Both the position numbers and the translations under genes were made by a program. Below are positions 35,171 through 45,265 of a DNA stretch of 64,000 nt, one piece after another (the stretch's first letter is position 1; every line of letters begins with the position of its first letter). Source of the stretch: Gigaspora margarita (lineage: Eukaryota > Glomeromycota > Glomeromycetes > Diversisporales > Gigasporaceae); NCBI GenBank assembly GCA_009809945.1, contig WTPW01000685.1, forward strand, positions 179,594 through 243,593, read 5' to 3'. The notes beneath the pieces were generated by a model. The model did not search any database. It saw only the letters and a program-made list of their open reading frames with translations, and was not told the DNA's origin.

Positions 35171-35655
35171 ACGTGATGGTGTATATAAATTTGTGTATTT
35201 ATCATATAAGAGTGTCCTTTTGCCATCTAACCATGTTGCTGAAAAGACTGAGCCAAATCCTCCTTCACCAATCTTTTGAACATTATTTAATCTATTAAAA
35301 GGAATCCACTCAATCACATCTACATACGATGTGGCTTTTAGTTGAAATTCTTTAATACAATTATCGACATTTTTATTACCACTTGACCATCCTTGCATTG
35401 TTTTCTGAGGATCACATGATTGACACCAAGCCTTTGATGTATTATATCGGTTGCAACTTCTACATTTTCCATTCCAACTATAATTTTTAAAATCAAAAAC
35501 TAATATGTACTCGTCTGCTGAAGTGTTATGAGTTAGCCCATAGACTTTAAGGTTACTATCCTTTGATTGTATGAGATCTTTAAACTTATAAATAAATAGA
35601 ATATATTCTTAGATAAAAAATTGTCTAATGAACAGTGAACCAAATTTAAACTTAC

Positions 35656-36142
35656 TTTGCACAGGAACTCTAATAAATTTTTAGCTTCATGCAATATTTT
35701 AAGCTTTACTCTGCTTGATGGTATGCGTGACTGCGTGGGTTCTTTAATATATTGTATTAACCGTACACCATCTAACCAGACTGCTAAAAATTCATCACCA
35801 ACTTTTTGAATATTATCTAATCTATTAAAAGGAATCCATTCGATTACGTCTTCATAGTTTGTAGCATTAAATTGTAGTTCTTTAATGCAATCGTCGATAT
35901 TCTTATTTCCACTCGTCAACATCTTTATTTCCACTTGTCCATCCTTGTGTTGTTTCATGAGGATCACACGTCTGACACCATGCTGGTGATGTGTTATATC
36001 GTTTGCAATTTGCACACCTTCCGTTATCAAAGTTTCTTTTAGAAACAAATTCATCAAATACCAACATATACACATTTTTTACTGTGTTACGAGTTAGCCC
36101 ATATACTTTAATACTATCCTTTGATTGCATGAAATCTTTAAA
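35656..36142 (-). pseudogene. Kinase module G, frame-shifted
   Basis: FKDFMQSKDSIKVYGLTRN and knuckle CANCKRYNTSPAWCQTC, then SGNKDV followed by a repeated SGNKNI. A 22-bp tandem duplication (35896-35917 and 35918-35939) shifts the frame. The 487-bp exon minus 22 gives 465 bp, which is 155 codons. Downstream the frame resumes with VIEWIPFNRLDNIQ, KVGDEFLAVWLDG and SRVKLKIL. Confidence 0.85.
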
Positions 36143-36208
36143 CTTATAAATACAAATATAAATGTATGTATAATATTAATAAAAAAACATGTAATAATTT
36201 TAACTTAC

Positions 36209-36667
36209 CCTATCTAAAAATTTTAATGAATTATGTGAATCATGTAATATTTTAAACATCACTTTACATGTTGATGTACGTGACCGTATATATTTTCCTA
36301 CATATCGTTCACCATCTAACCAGGTTGCTAAAAACCCATCACCAATCTTTTGAATATTCTCTAATCTATTAAAGGGAATCCACTCGATTACATCTTTATA
36401 TTTCGTGGCATTAAGTTGAAATTCTTTAATACAATCATCGACATCCTTATTTCCACTCGACCATCCTTGCGCAGTTACCTGAGGATCACATGTCTGGCAC
36501 CAGGCTCGCGATGAGTTATATCGCTTGCAATTTGCACACTTCCCATAATACTTGTCCCTTTTGAAACCAAACTCATCAAATACTAGCATGTACTCATTTG
36601 TTGTAATATTTCGAGTTAGTCCATATACCTTAAGTCCGCTATTCTTTAACATTACATAATCTGTAAA
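36209..36667 (-). CDS. Kinase module F (153 codons)
   Basis: FTDYVMLKNSGLKVYGLTRN, knuckle CANCKRYNSSRAWCQTC, loop KIGDGFLATWLDG and lysine strand CKVMFKIL. Ends FLDR before GTAAGT. Intact frame. Confidence 0.75.
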
Positions 36668-36741
36668 CTATTAAATATATAATGTGAATTAAAATAAATA
36701 ATATACAATAGGAAATACAACATTTTAAATGCTTATCTTAC

Positions 36742-37221
36742 TTCATTCAACACATCTAATAAATTTGATGATCTAGTTAATGACTTAAGCTCAACTTTAT
36801 ATGTAGGTATACGTGATTGTTTACATCTAAGATCATATTCAATTTCGTAGTTATAATTTACATATCGTATTCCATCTAACCATGTTGCTAAACATCTATC
36901 GCCAATCATTTGAATTTTATCCAATTTGTTAAAAGGAATCCACTCGATTACATCTTCATATTTTGTAGCATTAAGTTGTAATTTTTTAATGCAATTATCG
37001 ATATCTTTATTTTCACTTTTCAATCCCTGTATTGTCTTTTGAGGGTCGCATGTTTGACACCAAGCTTCCGATGTGTTATACCGGTTGCAATTTGCACATT
37101 TTCCACATATTTCATCTCTTATAGAACCAAATTTATCAAACACTAACATGTATTCATGTGTAGTTGTATTTTGAGTTAACCCATGAACACTTTTACTCTC
37201 TAATTGCAAGTAATTTTTAAA
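36742..37221 (-). CDS. Kinase module E (160 codons)
   Basis: FKNYLQLESKSVHGLTQN, knuckle CANCNRYNTSEAWCQTC, loop MIGDRCLATWLDG, a distinctive insert NYNYEIEYDLRCKQSR, and lysine strand YKVELKSL. The opening LQLESKSV resembles module D. Intact frame. Confidence 0.75.
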
Positions 37222-37306
37222 CTTATCAAATACATAATGTACATAATAAAAATTAAGTATATAGCTTTACTAATTAAATAATCAACACATAATAAAATAA
37301 TCTTAC

Positions 37307-37777
37307 TTCTTTTAAAATATTTAATAGATTTCGTGAACTAGCCAATATTTTAAGCTCCACTTTTTGTGATAGTGTACGTGACTGTGTATATTCATTTTTC
37401 TGTCCATCCCCATCCACACATCGTTTTCCATCTAGCCAGGTTGCTGAAAATCCATCAATAATCTTTTGAACATTATCTAATCTATTAAAAGGAATCCACT
37501 CTATCACTTCGTCATATTCTGTGGCTTTAAGTTGAAATTCTTTAATGCAACTATCGATGTCTTTATTTCCACTTGCCCATCTTTGTGTTATTTTTTGAGG
37601 GTCACATGCTTGACACCAAGCTGGTGATGTGTTATATCGGTTGCAATTTGCACATTTTCCATTCTTAACCTTTCTTTTGGAACCAAATTCATCAAATACT
37701 AACATATATTCATTTGTGGTTGTGTTTTGAGTCAATCCAAGGACACTTTCACTTTCTAATTGTAAATGGTTTTTAAG
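37307..37777 (-). CDS. Kinase module D (157 codons)
   Basis: LKNHLQLESESVLGLTQN, knuckle CANCNRYNTSPAWCQAC, loop KIIDGFSATWLDG and lysine strand QKVELKIL. Shares the insert GDGQKNEYTQSR with module A, so A and D are probably close relatives. Intact frame. Confidence 0.75.
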
Positions 37778-37859
37778 CTATAAAATGTATAATAGAAGTT
37801 TTAGTATATAACTTTATTAATAAATAACCTACGTACAATAAAATCATATAATATCTTAC

Positions 37860-38336
37860 TTCATTTAAAATATTTAATAAATTCTGCAAACTAGCAAATG
37901 TTTTAAGCCCCACTTTATATGATGTTGTACGTGATTGTGTATATGCCTTTTTCAGTCCATCTCCACCCACACATCGCTTTCCATCTAACCATGTTGCTGA
38001 AAACTTATCAACAATCTTTTGAACATTATCTAATCTATTAAAAGGAATCCATTCGATTACATTCTCATATTTCGTAGCTTTGAGTTGAAATTCTCTAATA
38101 TAATCATCAATATCCTTAACTCCACTTATCAATCTTTGTGTCGTTTTCTGAGGGTCACACGTCCGACACCAAGCTCTTGATGTATTATATCGGCTGCAGT
38201 TTGCGCATTTTCCATTATTCCAATGTCTTTCAAAACCGAATTCATCAAATACTAGCATATACTCATTTTTTGTAGTGTGTTGAGTTAGTCCATATACTTT
38301 AAGTTTACCATTCTCAAATCGCACGAGATCTTTAAA
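37860..38336 (-). CDS. Kinase module C (159 codons)
   Basis: FKDLVRFENGKLKVYGLTQH, knuckle CANCSRYNTSRAWCRTC, loop KIVDKFSATWLDG in which both glycines are also lost, and lysine strand YKVGLKTF. The preceding intron is 76 bp. Intact frame. Confidence 0.75.
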
Positions 38337-38412
38337 CTTATATAATAAATGGAGCATGAATAATTTTTAAATGAAATAATAAACGTATTCAATAAATAAA
38401 ACAAAAACTTAC

Positions 38413-38901
38413 TTCTTTTAAAAAGTTTAATGAGTTTTGAAAATTATGTAATATTTTAAGCTCCACTTTATGTGGTGGTGTACGTGATTGAGTGTATTCC
38501 CGCAAATTTCCCTTGTCATCATATACACGTGAAATTATTCGTATACCATCTAGCCAGTTTGCCAAAAATCCTTCTCCAACCTTTTGAATGTTATCTAATC
38601 TATTAAAAGAGATCCATTCAATTACATTTTCATATTTTGTAGCTTTAAGTTGAAATTCCTTAATGCAATCATCGACATTCTTATTTCCGCTCGTCCATCC
38701 TTGTATAGTATTCTGAGGATCACATGTTCGACACCAAGCGTACGATGTGTTATGTCGGTTACAATTTGCACATTTTCCATATTCTCGATATCTTTCAGAA
38801 CTAAATTCATCAATTACTGTCATATATTCATTTGTTGTGGTGTTTTGGGTGAATCCATATACTTTAAAATTTCTATTATTTAACTGCACGTCGTCTATAA
38901 A
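38413..38901 (-). CDS. Kinase module B (163 codons)
   Basis: FIDDVQLNNRNFKVYGFTQN opening, knuckle CANCNRHNTSYAWCRTC, loop KVGEGFLANWLDG (shortened), a longer insert YDDKGNLREYTQSR, and lysine strand HKVELKIL. Preceded by a 74-bp intron (38902-38975). Intact frame, phase 0 at both ends. Confidence 0.75.
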
Positions 38902-38975
38902 CTTATTAAATCTTTATAGTTATATAAATATGAATTAAAATAATTATACAGTATAATAATGTTTTAATATCTTAC

Positions 38976-39368
38976 TTCTCTTAACATATCTAGTAAATTT
39001 TGTGACCTAGTTAATTTTTTAAGCTCCACTTTATATGATTGCATACGTGACTGTGTGTATTCATTTTTCTGTCCATCCCCGTCCACGCATCGTTTTCCAT
39101 CTAGCCAGATTGCTGAAAATCCATCACCAATTATTTGAACATTATCTAATCTATCAAATGGAATCCATTCGATTATATATTTATAAGATCTGGTATTAAG
39201 TTGAAATTCTTTAATACAGCCATCGATATCCTTATTTCCACTTGTCCATCCTTGTGTTATTTCCTGAGGGTCACATGATTGACACCAAGCTGGCGATGTG
39301 TTGTATCGGTCGCAATTTGCACATTTTCCATATCGTTTACTTCTTTTGTGACTAAATTCGTCAGCCAT
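38976..39368 (-). CDS. Kinase module A (first exon, 131 codons)
   Basis: Starts MADEFSHKRSKRYGKC, where other modules have VFDEFGSKR, so the ATG replaces the hinge strand. Knuckle CANCDRYNTSPAWCQSC. The glycine loop is reduced to IIGDGFSAIWLDG. Lysine strand YKVELKKL. Ends ..DMLRE at a GTAAGA donor. The start is the first in-frame ATG, but an upstream exon joined at CTTAG is possible. Confidence 0.7.
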
Positions 39369-42277
39369 AATCGTAATTCTAAGAGTGGAAATTTAGCTTT
39401 TAAACATTAATTACAATTTATTATATATAGAATTACATGTAACACAAATGCCATTTATAATTCTTTCAGGCGTACAATAATTTACTAAAAAAGGTAGCTT
39501 TATCGTTATAGAATTAGCAACACTCTTGAGAATTTTGGCTAAACTTAATGTAATGAAATCATATTTTTAGAAGGCAGTATCTTAGGAATTGATTTTAATG
39601 ATCATCTAGCATTGTTGAATAATACGCAATAACCACAAATATTTTTATTTATAAATCAAAACTAATCCTTTTATATTGGTCTTCAATTAAATATTGCATG
39701 CTTCTCGTGCCAATATCTAACGCTATTCAAAATTAAAGAAATTAAAATTCAACATTTATGTATAGTGTATTTCAATATCGATTTAAAAAAAAGTGATGCG
39801 TTGCAAATTTTAATTAATATAATGATACGTATCTATCCGACATATTGATTTAGATTATTTCCACTAATATAAAACGTCATTATCTCTAACGAATAAAAAA
39901 AAAATTCAACATAATTATTTGTTGTAATCCTAAAAAGTAATTACAAAAAATTAGATCAAATATTTCATCTATGGTTACCATTTGGGTGTCGCCAAGTAAA
40001 TAGAAATTCAAGTTCTTTTGCTTACCGAATTTAGCCTATCTAATTTTTTAAATAATTGGTAATTGTATGATTGTTGTGATTTGCCAAGATTATAATGCCA
40101 CTGGTAGAGGTTCTTTGAAAAAGTCACCTTAATCCTCTTAAACCTTCATGTTTTTAATAGTGAATCAATTTTTATGATTAAGGATAGGAAGATCGTTACT
40201 ATTATTTCTTTCTCATGTCAAGATCTGGAATAGTGCTGGTGCAAGTTATAGAAAAAAGTTCTTTTGTTTTAAAAGAATTCTTTTTTATAAACTGTATAAT
40301 ACTTAATATTTTATTTACAGCATTTGGATTCATTATCCAAACTTTAAAACCAATAATATATCTTCATTAGTTACGCATATTTAATTAAGAACTTTGATGA
40401 GTTACCATTATTCCTGTTTATAAAAATAAACATTGAAATATTTCTTGAATTTGAACATTAGTAAACTAAAGAAGAAGTAGACTGCTCCAAAAAAGTCGAC
40501 AGAGCGACCCGTAATTCGATTCAAATAATAAATTATCTTAATGGGCAATTTTGGTTGTCCCGTTCCAACACTAACTGCAACTTTAAAATATCTTTGGAAA
40601 AAGATTTTTTGATCTTTTAAAATTTGTGGTCTTATTATCCTTAAAACGGAATTGCAGGCATTTTACTTGCAAATTTTTGTTTTAATAGTACAATTTGCGT
40701 AGATAATAATGTGAGGCCCCAGCCGACTTGCAAAGGGCTTTTAGCCAAAACCATTTTAACAATTCTAATAGAATCTCGCAATTCATTTTCTTTTAGGCTG
40801 GTAAAATAGCCCCTGTAAAAGTTTAATCACGAGCTGTTATCGTGTTTATCATTTATACCTATTGAGATAAGCTTATTATCAATTTAAAATAAATTCCAAA
40901 TGTACATTCATAATTTGATTTGATTATTTAAAAAAGACACTTTAACGGAGTAAAAAATACATACAATTATTGTATAAATTTGCATTTAAGGTGTATTAAT
41001 AATAATTTATAAATTTTATAATTTGCTTCGGCTTATTATTGCGCCACCATCCTGAGAGTCTCTTAGTTGATAAATAATTTCCTGGAATTTAATCTTATTC
41101 ATTAGGGGTGTTTCAAAGTTAAACTGCGGGAATCTAATTTGCGGCAAAATTTGTGATTTATTTATTTTAATATTTTTTTAATTAGGTTTCGAACACTATT
41201 ATTTAACTTATAAAATTTTTATCAAGCTGGATTATATTAAAGATTTTTTAATTTAATATGCCTAAAATTTTCTTCCAGAACAAACAAATTAAAAGTATTA
41301 ATAAAATGTTAGACTGCATGTAAATGAATATAAAACTAAAGCCACCGATCAACGCAATAAAACTAAAGCCATAGATCGACTTGAACTATTCAAATTGGAA
41401 TAATTAGCAAAGTTGGGTCGATATCTTATTTTACGTGAAAAAATAAACAGATCCATGTTTATTTTTTTCAATTTCTTTTACTAAAATCAATATAATTTTT
41501 TAAACTTGTTTAAATTTTATTTTATAAACTAATATACAAATATATTGAAATCACTATTATAATATTTGTAATACTATAACGTAATAATGGCGGCTCTGAT
41601 TTTAAAATTTTTCCGATTTCATGAATGGATGATTTCATGAATTGAGGATTCCCATTTCGCTTTTCGGATTTCAAAGTTTTTAAGCACATATAAGAGTTTT
41701 TTAAAACCTATTTATTTCCCAAACGAACCACTTTTACTTAATGATAACAGTAGTAATTGAAAAAATTGAAAAATAGTATGTAAGTATAAGAACGTGGAAT
41801 AATCAGCTATTTCGTCTCAGATATCTGATTGAGATAAAATAAATTTTATTTATTTCAAATAAGTATACTATAATTCCTATTTTATTTTTTTTTATCGTTT
41901 ACCGGTAGATATTTATCGGTATGTCTATTTAATTTTCTGATTCGAATTTTAAAGTAGAAATTGTAATTTTTTTAACTCTCATTTATTTTTGATTGATATT
42001 AGATTCAATATATGCTTAATTGTTTTTTGTAAATTAAATAATTCGACCTCTAAAAATTATTGAGAAGTCACATTCGAAATCATCTTACTCGTAAAATATT
42101 CTAGGTTTGTACAATACTTTATATATAAATGATGATACTTCTGTGAATCAGGCATTATATCGTAAGGTTCTTCTTCACGAATAAATTTAAGGAATTCAAT
42201 TCGTAAGCTAATCATTGTTCATTACAATTGTTCTAGTTTTATAATAAATTTGATAATAGCTGCAGTTTATTTTAATA
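39369..42277. other. Long intergenic stretch upstream of the kinase gene
   Basis: About 2.9 kb, AT-rich. No exon-like open frame, tRNA or clear repeat was seen. It presumably includes the kinase promoter, but I cannot point to a specific element. Confidence 0.5.
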
Positions 42278-42291
42278 TACCTAGCCTTATT

Positions 42292-42811
42292 TTTTTAACG
42301 TTTTACAACTGAGGACCATGTCTCGATTCTTTATTAATTCATAATGAAGATAAGTTACATATTACATATGTGTACACAAAGTCACCAAATTAATATTTAT
42401 GAATGTTTGGCCCAGACTACTTTATCTGCGGCCTAGAGTTGGCTAAGTAGGACACGTGTCCTATCTAGTCTTAATTTTCCAAGTTTTAACCTTGGACTTT
42501 GGTTCCCACCCAACCTAAACCGGCCATGGTTTCTGGTAAAACACCGCCAGGAGTTTGTGACTTGATCTTCACTATGTCTCATTACTTTGGTTATACAAAT
42601 CATAGATCCAAACTAACAAGTTAAGCCTTGAAGGGTTTGTTACACCAATTACTATATTAAGTCTATTGATTGATGTCCTGGGTCCCTGTCTTCTCATGGT
42701 GTTTCAGTTCCCTAATAAGAATTGGCATTCACCAACAATGAGATTCGAACTGGTGACCTTCTAATTTGTGACCTCAGAGCATAACCACTATGTTCTCGGA
42801 CCTGAGGCCTG
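42292..42811 (-). mobile_element. tRNA-derived SINE 1 (~520 bp)
   Basis: Read on the minus strand, the head has AACATAGTGGTTATGCTCTG (A-box-like) and CACCAGTTCGAATCTCATTG (B-box-like), as in tRNA genes, followed by an unrelated body. TACCTAGCCTTATT lies at 42278-42291 and 42812-42825, a 14-bp target duplication. The T-run at the left end is the A-rich 3' tail on the minus strand. A real tRNA is ruled out because no acceptor stem closes. Confidence 0.8.
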
Positions 42812-43578
42812 TACCTAGCCTTATTGTTTTTATTTTAATGGTGTTAATTATAAAAATCAGTTTTCATAAAAAATGTAGTAGAAGTAAAACATTATGCTGC
42901 CATCAATTTATTTGCCTATTGTGAGATTATGATTAATGTGTGTGAAAATTTATATATAATAGGGACATAAGATAATCTTTATCCTTAGTTTTTACTATGA
43001 TACATTATTATTACATATTTTTATCAAACTTAAGACCAGACTCAGACTCAATTATAAGCTTGGTTCAGGTCTGGTCCAAAGTCTGTAGACTGGTCTGAAT
43101 CTGAATATATTTATATGTATTTTTTGGTGCTGAACAAGTTTACTTAGTGCAAAATATTAGAATTAATTGGTAAAATTTTGTGTATCTTAAAATTTTATTA
43201 ATAAGATTCTATAAAATCTTATAATTCACAAATTTTATTAATTAATACTAAGTAAAATTGTTCAGCACCTAAAAATACATCAAACTAGCAGAATTATTTT
43301 TATATGACTTCAAATTTAGAGAATAGATGTATAATCATAGACTTTTGATTAAAAAAGTCAAATTTAAGCATCTTTTCATCTAATTTCAAGTAAAATAGTA
43401 AAATAAAAACAATTTTGCAATTTAATATATTTTTAGGTGCTAAATAAGTTTACTTAGTGCATTATGTTAGAATTATTTAGTAATATTTTGTGAATCATAA
43501 GATATTATAAAGTTTTATTAATAAATTCTATAAAATTTTATAATTCACAAAATTTACTAATAACTGCTTTACTATTTG

Positions 43579-43701
43579 TTGTTCATGTCTACCTTTATTA
43601 TAATTTCCCACAAGATTATACCATGACTGGGAATCTTCTATAGAAAGATTCCCAGGCACAAATAATCCCATAAAAATTATAATGAAGGTAGGCATAAACA
43701 A
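43579..43701. mobile_element. Small hairpin MITE in satellite B (1)
   Basis: TTGTTCATGTCTACCTTTAT is mirrored by ATGAAGGTAGGCATAAACAA. A central inner stem GGGAATCTTCTATAGAAAGATTCCC lies between them. Confidence 0.65.
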
Positions 43702-43711
43702 TATAAGCCAG

Positions 43712-43844
43712 AGTATTACTCATAAATTTTCTGTGAGCTTAAAAATTACAGCAGAGATTTCCAAAGATCATATGATACAGATAACCCCTTGGGCCATCTG
43801 TATCTCTGCTTTAATTTTTAAACTCCCAAGAAATTAATAATACT
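43712..43844. mobile_element. Small hairpin MITE in satellite B (2)
   Basis: AGTATTACTCATAAATTTTC, TTAAAAATTACAGCAGAGAT is mirrored by ATCTCTGCTTTAATTTTTAA and AAATTAATAATACT. It lies directly beside the previous hairpin. Confidence 0.6.
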
Positions 43845-44320
43845 TATTCTTATTTAATGCACTAAGTAAACTTATTCAGTATTTAAAAAATATATTAGAT
43901 TGGAAGTATTGTTTTTATTTTACTTGAAATTTGAATAATAGATACATAATTTTGGATTTTTGATCAAAAAAACCAAAATTTTTATTTTTCTTCAAATTTA
44001 AAGTAAAATAAAACAACTTTGCCAATTTAACATATTTTTAGGTACTAAATAAGTTTATTTAGTACAAAAGGATAGAAATAATTAATAAATTTTGTCAATA
44101 ATAAGGTTTTATTATTCACAAAATTTTACTAATTAATTCCAACTTTGTGCACTAAGTAAATCTTGATCAGTATCTAAAAATAAATCAAGTTGGCAAAATT
44201 ATTTATATTTACTTGAAATTTGAAGAATAAATGCATAATTTTGAATTTTGATCGACAAGTCAAATTTAAGCATCTTTTTTCTATATTTTATATAAAATAA
44301 AAACAATACTGCTGATTTGA

Positions 44321-44616
44321 AGGACCCCAGACATCTCTCATATAGGTCATAACTGGATTTTGGCCAATATTGACCTAATTTGCTGAAAATAACAAAATAT
44401 ATTTACTTTAATAAGTTCTAATCTAGTAATCAGAATTGAATAAAGTTTTTTTTATTAGATGTGCCTCACTGAGAGCTTCATTTTAAAAAAAGTTTATTCA
44501 AATTGGACCACTGGGTGCCAAGATAATTGCCAAAAACTGTTTTTTGCTTCTCAAATTTTAGGTGTTTTTGCTGAAAAATTTCAAGTATAACCTTTATACT
44601 AGATGTTTAGGGTCCT
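44321..44616. mobile_element. MITE family 1 copy (296 bp)
   Basis: Ends AGGACCCC and AGGGTCCT. TGATTTGA lies at 44313-44320 and 44617-44624, a perfect 8-bp target duplication. Best-preserved copy of the family and inserted in satellite B. Confidence 0.85.
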
Positions 44617-44739
44617 TGATTTGATGTATTTTTAGGTGCTAAACAAGTTTACTTAGTTAGAATTTGTTAGTAATTCTAGTGAATTATAAAATTTTATTAA
44701 TAAAATTCCATAAAATCTTATTATTTGCAAAATTTTACT

Positions 44740-44895
44740 AGGACCAAGAAATATATATAGATAGATCAGGTATTAGTTTTGCATATTTTTGGGGGTTTAT
44801 GCAGATTTTGCTTATTCTTGAAGTTTTTTAGTAGATCTTTCTATTTTTAGTAATTTTATAATAAATCCAACCTATTTATGTATATTTAAAGTCCT
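44740..44895. mobile_element. MITE family 2 copy (156 bp)
   Basis: Begins AGGACCAAGAAATATATATA and ends TGTATATTTAAAGTCCT. Flanks ATTTTACT (44732-44739) and ATTTTACC (44896-44903) are an 8-bp duplication with one mismatch. Matches the copy at 61487-61667 inside. Confidence 0.75.
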
Positions 44896-45265
44896 ATTTT
44901 ACCAAATAATTTTAGCTTAATGCACTAAATAACTTATTTAGCATCTAAAATATATTAAATTAGCAGAATTGTTTTATTTTACTTAAAATTTAGAAAAAAG
45001 ATGCTTAAATTTGACTTTTTAATCAAAAATCTATAATGTATCTATTCTCTAAATTTTAAGTAAAATAAAATAATTTTGCTAGTATGATGTATTTTTAGAT
45101 GATAAATGAATTTATTTTGCATAAAGTTAGAATTAATTGATAAAAATTTGTAAATTACAAGATTTTAGAATTTTATATCAAATCCTATTCTTTACAAATT
45201 TTACTAATTAATTCTAACTTCATGCACTAAGTAAATTTGTTCGGCACCAAAAAATATATATAAAT

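Larger units (their letters stand above)
34311..35584 (-). pseudogene. Kinase module H, split by a solo LTR
   Basis: FKDLIQSKDSNLKVYGLTHN, knuckle CRSCNRYNTSKAWCQSC, and the only full glycine loop in the array, KIGEGGFGSVFSATWLDG. The exon is cut after YTPSR by the LTR at 34378-35170 and resumes TSSFIVALKSLPGSQENFL. Removing the LTR and one ACGT leaves 477 bp (159 codons) in frame. VALK holds the catalytic lysine. This module directly precedes the C-lobe, so it was the N-lobe of the original kinase. Confidence 0.85.
33288..39368 (-). pseudogene. Kinase gene with eight tandem N-lobe modules
   Basis: Reading from 39368 downwards, eight exons (A-H) each encode, in order: the end of helix C to the hinge (FKDL..LKVYGLTQNTTTNEYMLVFD), a C-x2-C-x9-C-x2-C knuckle (CANCNRYNTSPAWCQTC), a linker (SGNKDIDDCIKEFQL), the first N-lobe strands (VIEWIPFNRLDNVQKIG..ATWLDGKR), and the lysine strand plus helix C (KVELKIL..LLNFLKE). 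A C-lobe exon follows. All introns are short, GTAAG..AG and phase 0. After three lesions are corrected (LTR in H, 22-bp duplication in G, one missing base in the C-lobe) the frame runs about 1,530 codons. Kinases of this knuckle-plus-kinase type are hugely expanded in Glomeromycotina; tandem N-lobes within one gene are unusual. An upstream exon may exist, because a CACTCTTAG acceptor-like site precedes the A start. It could also be read as a tandem array of separate gene fragments. Confidence 0.8.
43120..45265 (+). repeat. Satellite B: tandem units of two alternating palindromes
   Basis: Each unit of roughly 300 bp has AGGTGCTGAACAAGTTTACT, TAGTGCA..TTAGAATTAATT, a TTTTATTAATAAAAT centre, the mirror CTAATTAATTCTAACTT, AAGTAAACTTGTTCAGCACC. 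A second palindrome centred on TTTTTGATCAAAAA between ATTTTACTTGAAATTTGAAG and its mirror follows. Several units are interrupted by MITEs. More units are at 48990-50530. Confidence 0.75.

Noticed and set aside
38622..38938. Plus- and minus-strand frames overlapping module B
   Set aside because: Shadows of the real minus-strand exon in other frames.
42720..42811. A tRNA gene
   Set aside because: A- and B-box-like blocks are present but no acceptor stem closes, and a 14-bp target duplication spans a 520-bp unit, so it is a SINE.
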